Assembly: GCA_040905265.1 (NCBI GenBank)
Contig: JBBDRW010000132.1
Span: 1 to 25,244, forward strand
Origin: JBBDRW01 sp040905265
Lineage (GTDB): Bacteria > Bacteroidota > Rhodothermia > Balneolales > Balneolaceae
Length of the DNA stretch: 25,244 nt
Direction: 5' to 3'
Part shown: positions 8,537 through 15,512 of the stretch, in pieces
Position numbering within the stretch: the stretch's first letter is position 1
How the letters are laid out: each line of letters starts with the position of its first letter
The notes under the pieces: generated by a model
The model's database searches: none
Seen by the model: only the letters and a program-made list of their open reading frames with translations
What the model was told of the DNA's origin: nothing
Position numbers and translations under genes: made by a program

Positions 8537-10825
8537 CTACAATCGAATGGACGCTTGCAGATACCATAACCGGCCCGGTAAGTAGGGTACATTGATGTTT
8601 GAATAGTCCAGCAGATTGTCTACACCGGCCTGAACGGTAAGTTTATCAAAGAGTTCACGGGAGAGAGCGGCATTCCAGACCTGGTACCCCGGTTCATGCT
8701 CGTTATCATCGACATAACCGTTGCCATTGCTGTCAAAGAGGCCATATTTTCCTCTGAAAATCCCGCGGATATTTGCACCCCAGCCGGTATCATCTTCATA
8801 AAAAAGCTTTACGTTCCCCGAGTGCCTCGAGCGGTTGAACATCGGCCGGTGAGAAATATCCGTTCTTTGAATGATCTCCCCGTCTTCACCCTGAACCGTA
8901 CGCTCGGCGGCGACTCTTTTTCGGGCATCCAGCAATTGATATCCCAGAGATGCATGCAAACCCCGGCCAAAACCCCACCTCAGTTCCGCTTCCATCCCTG
9001 TTGTGTAGACTTCATCCACATTGAAATAGCTGTATACAGACTGGCCATTTGTCTTGCGGGCAACAGGAGCTGTCTCGATCAGGCCGGTAACGTAATTGCG
9101 GAACAGATTGATTCTCAGCCGGAGATCCTCAACCATGTCCAGGTCAAACCCGGTATTGACAGCCCAGGAGGATTCAGCACGGATCTCTTCAAGTTGATCG
9201 GCCGGAATCAGAATCTGGCTGATCTGACCCTCCTGTTGCAATCTCCGGAGTCCGTCTGCTACTGTACTGGAGCCGAAGACACTATATCCTGCCGTCGAGT
9301 TGGTAAAGTCGAGAAAGAGTTGACGGAATTCAGGAGCCTTAAACCCCCTGCCTGCCGAGACACGCAACTGCAGCCAGTCAGTCGACCGGTATCTGACGGA
9401 AAGTTTCGGGCTCACCTGGGATCGGTATTCACTGTGTATGTCATACCGAAGGCCACCCGTTACTTCAAAATCGATAACGGGGTTCCAGCTATGCTGAAGA
9501 AATGCAAAGGTCGTCGTAAACCCGGGTTGCCCCGGGTACCGTTCTGCCTTCAGGTGTTCAACAATCAACCCGCTGCCGAGTACGGAGTGGTGCATATCAT
9601 CCCAGCGATACCCCGCCTGAAATTCCGGTTTGTGATAGTACTGCTGAAAGCTTGTATGTTCGTAAAGCTCCCCGTTTTCACGGAACCGCAATCTCGAGTC
9701 CGTTTTGTAAAAACTGGTCACCATCGTCAGGTCGATATCAAACCGGTCATACGGCGTATATGCAACGGACGACCTCGCCAGCAGATCTTCCCGTCCGGCA
9801 TGAGTGTCGAGGAGCTTCTCTTCCCCCTCCTCATCTACGATAGAGCTGCGGTCATCCTGTGATTCGTTGAAATACCGAAGAGATCCCGACAGGCTGAGCC
9901 GGTCGGTCATCTCCAGATCTGTGCGATAGTTCACTGTATAGTTCTCAAAATCAGGAACGGTCTTTGATACCGATGAAGGGTTCATCCGATATCCTCCCGA
10001 ACTGTTTCTGTTGGCAAAAAAACCGTGATTCCACCTTTCGGTATTCAGAGTCATATCTGCCGAAAGATCCAGCGTATTGTTTTCTCCATATCGGGTCGTG
10101 ACTGCCCACGAGAACGGATCGGAACTCTCCTGAGTAATAATATTTACGACACCTGCAAGTGCATCACTGCCCCACAAGGCTGATGAAGGGCCTTTTACGA
10201 TTTCTATCTGTTGCACATTTCGAACCGAGACTCTTGTCAGGTCCAGGGTTCCGGCCGTTCTACCTATCACAGGGTTTCCATCGATCATCACCAGTGTATA
10301 ATCGGGATTAAAACCCTGAACCTGGAGTCCTGTGCCATGATCATTGACGATCTGCATTCCGGTCTGTTCACTCAGAATATCACTCAGACGCATACTTCCG
10401 GTCTGCCGGATCTCCCTGCCGGTTACAAGCTGTACCGGAATCGGGACGTCCTCGATATCCCGACGGGTACGTGTGGCGGTAACTACCAGCGTCTCAGACC
10501 GGTATGTAACCTGTTTCAATGTGACTGTCACCTTCTCATTCTTTTTAATCTGATCGGCTGTTACGGAGACGGACGTGTCTTCGTAACCAACCCTGGAGAG
10601 AACAATAGTGTAGCGGGCCAACTCGTCGAAATCATCCAGCTCGACCTCAAATGTCCCGTCTTCCCGGCTTATAGCCTGGCGGCCGTTCTCCACGACCTCT
10701 ATCTGTACAAGAGCAAGGGGCGATTGATTTTCATCTGTAACGACCCCCTGCAATATCTGGGCTGCAGTTGGAACGGCATCAAACCCGGCAAAAAACAGAA
10801 GAATGACGAAAAAATACCTGTTCAT
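8537..10825 (-). CDS. hmuR: TonB-dependent outer-membrane receptor, probably for heme
   Basis: Outer-membrane transporter of 762 residues. A signal peptide (1-22, ending PTAAQ) is followed by a carboxypeptidase-regulatory-like domain (about 25-105), a TonB box ETLVVTATR at 111-119, a plug (about 125-240, with GPSSALWGSDALAGVVNII), and a beta-barrel ending in LQASIRL. The context (HmuY-like lipoprotein and HmuSTUV downstream) makes heme or a heme-protein the likely substrate. The extra N-terminal domain is a common Bacteroidota add-on. The operon probably starts here, since a 25-base near-perfect palindrome lies 51 bases before the ATG. Substrate identity is an inference from neighbours. Confidence 0.93.
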   Translation of the reverse strand: MNRYFFVILLFFAGFDAVPTAAQILQGVVTDENQSPLALVQIEVVENGRQAISREDGTFEVELDDFDELARYTIVLSRVGYEDTSVSVTADQIKKNEKVTVTLKQVTYRSETLVVTATRTRRDIEDVPIPVQLVTGREIRQTGSMRLSDILSEQTGMQIVNDHGTGLQVQGFNPDYTLVMIDGNPVIGRTAGTLDLTRVSVRNVQQIEIVKGPSSALWGSDALAGVVNIITQESSDPFSWAVTTRYGENNTLDLSADMTLNTERWNHGFFANRNSSGGYRMNPSSVSKTVPDFENYTVNYRTDLEMTDRLSLSGSLRYFNESQDDRSSIVDEEGEEKLLDTHAGREDLLARSSVAYTPYDRFDIDLTMVTSFYKTDSRLRFRENGELYEHTSFQQYYHKPEFQAGYRWDDMHHSVLGSGLIVEHLKAERYPGQPGFTTTFAFLQHSWNPVIDFEVTGGLRYDIHSEYRSQVSPKLSVRYRSTDWLQLRVSAGRGFKAPEFRQLFLDFTNSTAGYSVFGSSTVADGLRRLQQEGQISQILIPADQLEEIRAESSWAVNTGFDLDMVEDLRLRINLFRNYVTGLIETAPVARKTNGQSVYSYFNVDEVYTTGMEAELRWGFGRGLHASLGYQLLDARKRVAAERTVQGEDGEIIQRTDISHRPMFNRSRHSGNVKLFYEDDTGWGANIRGIFRGKYGLFDSNGNGYVDDNEHEPGYQVWNAALSRELFDKLTVQAGVDNLLDYSNINVPYLPGRLWYLQASIRL

Positions 10826-10875
10826 AAAATTTCCGGTTGCGTTTTAATCTTTCAGAAGCTTATGTTTGCGTCAAG

Positions 10876-10900
10876 TTTATTTAGACTTAGTCCAAATAAA
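10876..10900. promoter_or_regulatory. Palindromic operator candidate upstream of the heme receptor gene
   Basis: Two 12-base arms (TTTATTTAGACT and AGTCCAAATAAA) flank one central base; 11 of 12 pairs are complementary. It sits 51 bases upstream of the hmuR-like ATG and about 100 bases upstream of the divergent transposase-like gene. The core TTTAGACTnAGTCCAAA resembles boxes of metal-dependent DtxR/MntR-family repressors and is similar to the palindrome before the second TonB receptor (14066-14089). The regulator is not identified. Confidence 0.6.
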
Positions 10901-10957
10901 AACTAAAAGATGTCATTCATGCATAGGAAAGAGCAGGTTGGCAAAAGTAAAACCGGG

Positions 10958-11656
10958 CATGACTATGACACGAGACTGGCTAACCAATTGATTGACAATG
11001 AAAAACAGGTATGTAAACCGTGCAAAGATTAGCGAATCAAAATTCCGTGATCTTCTTCGCTTCTTCTCTCTGGATCTCACAGCCATTCAAATTGCCAAAT
11101 TGACCGGGCTAAACCGGAATACCGTGAACCGGTATCTGACTGAAATCCGGAAAAAAATCACCCGCTTCTCCGAGCTGACCTCTCCTGTATCGGTACAACG
11201 TCCCCGTTTTGAAGAGCCAGGAAACCAGAGCTCATGGTCCATTCTGATCAAAGAGCATGAGACACTGATCTATACAGATACAATCCCGGGGGAGTGGATT
11301 TCCAATTCCGGAAAAGATGAGATACATATACTTCTAAAACGATACGGATTTGACCTTCTGATCGACCTGAAGAGTAACAGACATTACACCCTCCTTCGTG
11401 AACATGGCGATCCGGCCCGCCACAGGATCACCGTTAACCGTCTGGAAAGTTTCTGGGGAAGTGCCAGTTCGAGGCTGGTTAAATTCAAGGGAATGCACTC
11501 ATCGACCTTCCGGTACCATCTGAAAGAGTGTGAATTCCGGTTCAACTACCGGGACAGGGATCTCTACCCGTTTCTCTTGAAGATTCTACGCAATGACCCC
11601 CTGTTTTAGTCAAGATCGTTGCAGAGGCGTGTAGAAATAAAACAGGTTCATGACTA
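10958..11656 (+). repeat. 8-bp direct repeat flanking the transposase-derived gene
   Basis: CATGACTA occurs at 10958-10965 and again at 11649-11656, on either side of the transposase-like coding region. Similarity extends outward: AAAACCGGG precedes the left copy and AAAACAGGTT the right copy. IS1595-family elements make 8-bp target duplications, so this could be the relic of one, but I find no terminal inverted repeats just inside the copies. Chance cannot be excluded. Confidence 0.35.
10998..11609 (+). CDS. IS1595/ISXO2-like transposase-derived protein, catalytic site lost
   Basis: Uninterrupted gene of 203 codons from the ATG at 10998 (a TTG two codons earlier is possible). The N-terminus has the helix-turn-helix of IS1595-type transposases (LTAIQIAKLTGLNRNTVNRYL). 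The C-terminus is a clear match to their end: NRLESFWG, RLVKFKG, HLKECEFRFNYR and LLKILR. Between them the family motifs VDESYFG (first Asp) and HSDGWRGY (second Asp) are missing; the matching segments read RFEEPGN and FDLLIDLKS, and the protein is about 20-30 residues short there. DNA binding could survive, transposition probably not. It stands between two TonB receptor genes and diverges from the heme operon. A regulator co-opted from a transposase, or an in-frame decaying element, both fit. Confidence 0.8.
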   Translation: MKNRYVNRAKISESKFRDLLRFFSLDLTAIQIAKLTGLNRNTVNRYLTEIRKKITRFSELTSPVSVQRPRFEEPGNQSSWSILIKEHETLIYTDTIPGEWISNSGKDEIHILLKRYGFDLLIDLKSNRHYTLLREHGDPARHRITVNRLESFWGSASSRLVKFKGMHSSTFRYHLKECEFRFNYRDRDLYPFLLKILRNDPLF

Positions 11657-11767
11657 CCATCTTTGCTGACACTCGCTTCTTAATGGTGAAGCGGCAGGCC
11701 GATGTCTCTTCCACAGCAGAAACCGCCCTGCCTTTCCGGTGGGCTTCGTGTCAGTCAAACCGGCTTC

Positions 11768-14026
11768 TCAGAAAGTCCAGCGCAGCATCAGGTTCAGGTT
11801 CCGTCCCGGCATGGGGGCATCCCTGTTTTCAACCCGGCTCAGGTGGTCCCGATACTTCTCATTGAGCAGATTGTCCAGCCGCAAACTGAGCGTAACTCCC
11901 TCACCGAAACGATATCCGGCATCCGCACCGATCAATAGGTAGCCGTCAGTGGCCTCTTCATTCGGAGCAACATGGCGCTGCGGGCTCACAACCCTCACAC
12001 GAGGCCCTCCCCAGATTCTGGTATCATCATACATCAGATGCAGGCTTGTGCGCAGCGGAGGCATAAAGGTCAGGTTGTTCTGCACATCGGTTCTCTCCTT
12101 CCCGCGAACAAAGTCCACCCCGGCCCCGGCACTCCATCTGTCGGACAGTGCCGCTTCCGCAAAGATTTCAAACCCGTACAGATGGACATTCTTGGAACCG
12201 TACTGGAAGACAGGAAGCCCGGAGGGCTCATGAACTTCTCCGGTCGGAAAGAAGTCCACATAATGGTCGATCCGGTTGGCAAAGAGCGAGAGTTCGGCTT
12301 GCAGCGGCCCGGAACGATGCTTCAGAAACAGGTCCAGCCCAAGGCTGTATTCATTTTCCAGGTTCGGGTCTCCGATATCGAACGAACCTGCAGCTGCATG
12401 CGCGGCAAAGGAGTAGAGCTCTTCCACCGACGGGGTACGGTATGCCCGGGCTGCCTGGATACCGGCCGTCCAGTTCGCTGCAGGAGACATATTCAGCCCG
12501 ATTGCACCGGACAGGATCCGGTCTGAACGATCTTCAAATGCTTCGGCATCGGGAAAAAGTTCATTGGGTTTTACAAAGGTCTTTTTCAGCTCGATCCGTC
12601 CTCCGGTTTTAAGCGTCAGAATTTCACTGAGCGTAAACTCTTCATAGAGATATCCGGCCAGAAAGTAACCACTGGCGTTGGGAGTCAGGGCATCAACTCC
12701 GCCGACAGCTATTTCCGAATAGTTCATGCTGAACCCGATCGCGCCCTCAGCACTGCCTGCCGGGCGATGCCGCAGAGTCAGCGAACTGCTGACCGACTGT
12801 TGGGAGAACGAGATATCTACAGACTCGCTCGCAGTACCATCCGGCTCCCGCACTATGCCCACTTCATCGTGCCGGTAGTCACTGTATTGAACCCGCAGCT
12901 CGGCATGGTCGATCAACCGGTTCAGGTCCCAGGTCGATAGCCCTTGCAGGTTGACTCGGTTCATCCGGATTTCAATGGATTCATTCGGGTCGTCGATCGA
13001 TTCCGGCAGGCCGTACGTATAGTCCATCCCGGATAGCGAGACCCCGGCCTCGAACAGCCCGGCCCGATACCCGGCCCCTCCTCCAAAACTGATATTTTGC
13101 AGGGCTGTATCCGGAAGCCTCCCCTCCGGGGTTTGCAAATCTCCTCCGTCCCGGTAGATCATCCTGCCGGTAACAGCAAAACGGTCCGTTCCATACTGTC
13201 CCCGCAGAAGACCGGCCCCCATCTTGTTCATGGTAGCAGCGTGCGTTGCCACAGTACCGCTTGCTCCACGGTCCCACTGCTGTGGCATATCGTTACTGAA
13301 CATATTGACAACCCCTCCGATGGCACTCGACCCGTACAACAGGCTGGCTGGCCCGCGAACCACTTCGACACGATCCATCGAAAGCGGGTCCATGGCAACC
13401 GCATGGTCAACAGCCGTACTGGAGAGATCCCCCATTCTCTCCCCGTTCTGCAATACAAGTACCCGGTCTCCGTCAAACCCGCGGATCACAGGCCTTGCCG
13501 GGGCGGAGCCATAGGAGCGTGTGGTTACACCGGGACTTCCGTCAAGAATCTCCCCCAGACTCGGAGCCGCTTTACGCTGAAGCGTTTCAGCATTCATCGA
13601 CTGTGCCGGCTGATAGTGTACGTTGCGGCCCAGCGGTGATCCGGTCACAATGATATCCTCCCCTTCAAGCGTCTGTTGTTCCAACCGGATTGTAAGTCCT
13701 GATTCAGCCGGATGCCTGACTGTGACAATACGTTGCTGATAGCCAATCGAGCGGACCCTCAACGTGTAGGTTCCCACGGATACATTCGGAATCATGAACT
13801 CACCATCGGCATCGGCAGCTACTCCCCGGTCGAGTTCCTCAATCTGAACCGATGCTCCCGGTATCGACTCTTCGCTCTCAGCATCCAGGACAATACCTGT
13901 CAGAGGATCATTCACCTGAATATCTCGCGCTTCCATCTGTTTGGCGGCCAACAGTAAAAATAGCGTAGTTGCCAACAGAGATTTCTGTATCAGGATGAGA
14001 AACCTGTGTCTGAATAATTTCTTCAT
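11768..14026 (-). CDS. TonB-dependent receptor, ZnuD-like
   Basis: Outer-membrane receptor of 752 residues: signal peptide (about 1-33), a carboxypeptidase-regulatory-like domain (about 40-115), a TonB box EDIIVTG at 123-129, a plug and a barrel ending in LMLRWTF. The plug stretch RPVIRGFDGDRVLVLQNG, then DHAVAMDPLSMDRVEVVRGP and LLYGSSAIGGVVN, is the pattern of ZnuD-type receptors, known for zinc and in some reports heme uptake. I do not see the His-rich loop often found in zinc receptors, so the metal is open. It is convergent with the transposase-derived gene, is preceded by a palindrome like that of the heme receptor, and lies 370 bases downstream of the RHH/MerC operon. Confidence 0.9.
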   Translation of the reverse strand: MKKLFRHRFLILIQKSLLATTLFLLLAAKQMEARDIQVNDPLTGIVLDAESEESIPGASVQIEELDRGVAADADGEFMIPNVSVGTYTLRVRSIGYQQRIVTVRHPAESGLTIRLEQQTLEGEDIIVTGSPLGRNVHYQPAQSMNAETLQRKAAPSLGEILDGSPGVTTRSYGSAPARPVIRGFDGDRVLVLQNGERMGDLSSTAVDHAVAMDPLSMDRVEVVRGPASLLYGSSAIGGVVNMFSNDMPQQWDRGASGTVATHAATMNKMGAGLLRGQYGTDRFAVTGRMIYRDGGDLQTPEGRLPDTALQNISFGGGAGYRAGLFEAGVSLSGMDYTYGLPESIDDPNESIEIRMNRVNLQGLSTWDLNRLIDHAELRVQYSDYRHDEVGIVREPDGTASESVDISFSQQSVSSSLTLRHRPAGSAEGAIGFSMNYSEIAVGGVDALTPNASGYFLAGYLYEEFTLSEILTLKTGGRIELKKTFVKPNELFPDAEAFEDRSDRILSGAIGLNMSPAANWTAGIQAARAYRTPSVEELYSFAAHAAAGSFDIGDPNLENEYSLGLDLFLKHRSGPLQAELSLFANRIDHYVDFFPTGEVHEPSGLPVFQYGSKNVHLYGFEIFAEAALSDRWSAGAGVDFVRGKERTDVQNNLTFMPPLRTSLHLMYDDTRIWGGPRVRVVSPQRHVAPNEEATDGYLLIGADAGYRFGEGVTLSLRLDNLLNEKYRDHLSRVENRDAPMPGRNLNLMLRWTF

Positions 14027-14065
14027 ATCAAATCGTCTTGTTTTTATTTTATTCGCAATGTAATA

Positions 14066-14089
14066 AATATTTAGTCTAGTCTAAAAATT
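14066..14089. promoter_or_regulatory. Palindromic operator candidate upstream of the ZnuD-like receptor gene
   Basis: The 16-base core TTTAGTCTAGTCTAAA (14070-14085) is palindromic except at positions 6 and 11, and further complementary A/T pairs extend it to 14066-14089. It starts 40-44 bases before the receptor ATG, nearly the same distance as the related palindrome before the heme receptor. On the minus strand it reads TTTAGACTAGACTAAA, so both sites share TTTAGACT followed by AG and AAA. A DtxR/MntR-like metal repressor is the first candidate. Confidence 0.55.
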
Positions 14090-14396
14090 AATTTATCAGT
14101 CTCAATCAGCACAGTGGCCGGGGAAACTTCTGCCACGATGGTTTGATAGTTTTACCCGAACCAGGAAAACCGCATAGTATGGGTACAGGAATTCGTTGAG
14201 TGTTCAGAGTTCTTCCGTTTCAGCCGCAGTTCCTGCCGGGTAGTTATGTATTTTTTGTGGTGGTAGCAGCCCGTGTGGACTTGCTGGCAGCGCAGTCTGC
14301 AGACAGACTCTCAGAATAGATGGAAGAATGATCAGAAAGTGAGAGGCGGAGCTCGCAGATAGAAACCGGGGAGAGATTCAAAGAACCATTCCGGCT
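14090..14396. other. Intergenic stretch without a recognisable gene
   Basis: About 300 bases between the palindrome of the ZnuD-like receptor gene and the stop of the RHH gene. It contains a perfect palindrome GTCTGCAGAC (14295-14304) and a weak GTGGC/GCCAC stem (14114-14136). I looked for a B12-type riboswitch or a small gene and saw no convincing one. It may hold the 3' end of the RHH transcript and a leader for the receptor. Confidence 0.4.
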
Positions 14397-14726
14397 TTAA
14401 TGACGTTCGACACAATCCGGGCACTCCAGCCACTCTTCGCTCGGGATTCGCTGAATGGCTTCCGGGCTATTCCCCTTTTCAAAAACCGGCTTGAAGAGCG
14501 TCTTCCCTTCCGGATGTTCCGTCCCGCATTGATGGCAACTGGCATAGCGGTCCAGCCTGAGCGGTGTGTAGCCGGTCACGACCCATCCGTCATGCCCCTG
14601 ATGTGCAGCCAGGCTCTCCAGGGCGGCGCGAACGGTCTGGGATTTATTCCCCCCATAGAAGCGGCCTGCAAGATCATCCAACAGCTCTACGGTAGATGGG
14701 TCGAGTGTAAAGTTTAGTCGTTTCAT
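14397..14726 (-). CDS. Ribbon-helix-helix protein with C-terminal CxxC/CxxC zinc-ribbon-like part
   Basis: Small protein of 109 residues. Residues 1-42 (KRLNFTLDPSTVELLDDLAG, then NKSQTVRAALESL) have the strand-helix-helix pattern of MetJ/Arc/CopG-type DNA-binding proteins. The C-terminal half has C64-x2-C67 (CHQCGTEHPEG) and C102-x2-C105 (CPDC), which could bind one zinc ion. I do not recognise a named family with this arrangement. It is the second gene of an operon, five bases after the MerC-domain gene, so it may repress its own operon in response to a metal. That role is inferred from the domains and context only. Confidence 0.82.
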   Translation of the reverse strand: MKRLNFTLDPSTVELLDDLAGRFYGGNKSQTVRAALESLAAHQGHDGWVVTGYTPLRLDRYASCHQCGTEHPEGKTLFKPVFEKGNSPEAIQRIPSEEWLECPDCVERH

Positions 14727-14731
14727 AGTTC

Positions 14732-15205
14732 TCAGGCACTTTGGCTTGTATCAGACTCATCCGCTGCCATCGAGGAACTCTCCCCCCTGGAAGCAATCGG
14801 ATGATGCTTGTGGCTCTTGTTGCTGCACCGTCGATGATGCCGATAGTTAAACCAGTGTCCGGAAATGAGAACCAGGCTGCCGGCAATCGTCGCGATGGTT
14901 TCAAACAGGATCCCCAGCCATAGATGGCCAATCCCCCACCCTCCGACAACCAGTATAAATCCGGAAAGAAGCAGGGTTGTGATCTTCCTGTCATAATGGC
15001 TTCTCCTGGAAGCATAGAAAATGATCGGGATCAACAGAAGAATAAAGAGCGGATGTACCCAATCATGAAGCACCGGGACAAACGACCAAAGCGGGAGAAT
15101 GGACATCAAGACCGGGAAAAAAAGGCAGTGGATAGCGCAAACTGTAGAGACCCCGATTCCAAACCGGTCCCACAAGAGAGTCGCCGTAATACTTTTTTCA
15201 GGCAA
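14732..15205 (-). CDS. MerC-domain membrane protein
   Basis: Inner-membrane protein of 157 residues with about four hydrophobic segments (about 15-38, 47-66, 77-95, 98-116). The first contains C23-x2-H26-C27 (VCAIHC), matching the metal-binding pair of MerC-domain proteins, and the tail is rich in His (HWFNYRHHRRC, SHKHH), plausible for a soft or transition metal. MerC itself moves mercuric ion, but Bacteroidota MerC-domain genes are often found with zinc or iron genes; the metal here is unknown. The start is a TTG: an in-frame stop lies five codons upstream and no ATG or GTG occurs between. Upstream is a 9-4-9 inverted repeat. Confidence 0.82.
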   Translation of the reverse strand: MPEKSITATLLWDRFGIGVSTVCAIHCLFFPVLMSILPLWSFVPVLHDWVHPLFILLLIPIIFYASRRSHYDRKITTLLLSGFILVVGGWGIGHLWLGILFETIATIAGSLVLISGHWFNYRHHRRCSNKSHKHHPIASRGESSSMAADESDTSQSA

Positions 15206-15231
15206 AATGAGTAGTGATTATTCAGTTTTTA

Positions 15232-15253
15232 AGTGTGTATTAATATACACACT
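15232..15253. promoter_or_regulatory. 9-4-9 inverted repeat, operator candidate for the MerC/RHH operon
   Basis: AGTGTGTAT (15232-15240), TAAT, then ATACACACT (15245-15253): a perfect 9-bp inverted repeat ending 27 bases upstream of the TTG start of the MerC-domain gene. It differs from the TTTAGACT-type palindromes before the two TonB receptors. Candidate binders are the RHH protein of the same operon or a Fur-family (Zur-like) repressor; the sequence alone does not decide. Confidence 0.55.
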
Positions 15254-15450
15254 ATACGTACACTCATGCAACCATAAATTTATAGACGAGAGAAAATGAG
15301 TACCGATAGTCCGGATACATCGGAAGTGAGCCGGCCAGCGGCGGGCAATGGGTCCTCACAACATGGATGGATAATCAGTTGGATGATCCGCGAAACGTCT
15401 ACTTCTCATTTTACGTTCAAACCTGATTTCCCTACTTTACCCGCCCTTTT

Positions 15451-15506
15451 GTATTCCGTATTCTATATTCTTACTCCTGAATTCAACAACCTGAATCCTG
15501 ACCCCT
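15451..15506 (+). repeat. Heptamer-phased intergenic repeat, copy 1
   Basis: Eight consecutive 7-base units follow in exact phase: GTATTCC, GTATTCT, ATATTCT, TACTCCT, GAATTCA, ACAACCT, GAATCCT, GACCCCT. The rough consensus is GNATYCT. It ends six bases before the glmM ATG. The same unit vocabulary appears at 19961-20047 and, inverted, at 23147-23181. Confidence 0.6.
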
Positions 15507-15512
15507 GGCACC

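Larger units (their letters stand above)
15206..15512. other. Intergenic region between MerC-domain gene and glmM
   Basis: This 307-base divergent region holds an inverted repeat (15232-15253) near the MerC-domain gene, an A/T-rich stretch likely to include its promoter, and a heptamer-phased repeat (15451-15506) just before glmM. An open frame on the plus strand from 15296 overlaps glmM and has no recognisable domain, so I do not call it a gene. Confidence 0.5.

Noticed and set aside
8696..9862. Open frame of 388 codons on the plus strand inside the heme receptor gene
   Set aside because: Antisense to a clear TonB receptor, with no domain pattern of its own; long antisense frames are common at this base composition.
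10826..11767. A complete, active insertion sequence around the transposase-like gene
   Set aside because: No terminal inverted repeats were found inside the direct repeats, and two of the three catalytic motifs are missing, so I call only a derived gene.
14101..14396. Possible B12 riboswitch or other leader RNA before the ZnuD-like receptor
   Set aside because: A GTGGC/GCCAC stem and GGGAAA are present, but the conserved GCCAGGAGACC-like box is absent on both strands.
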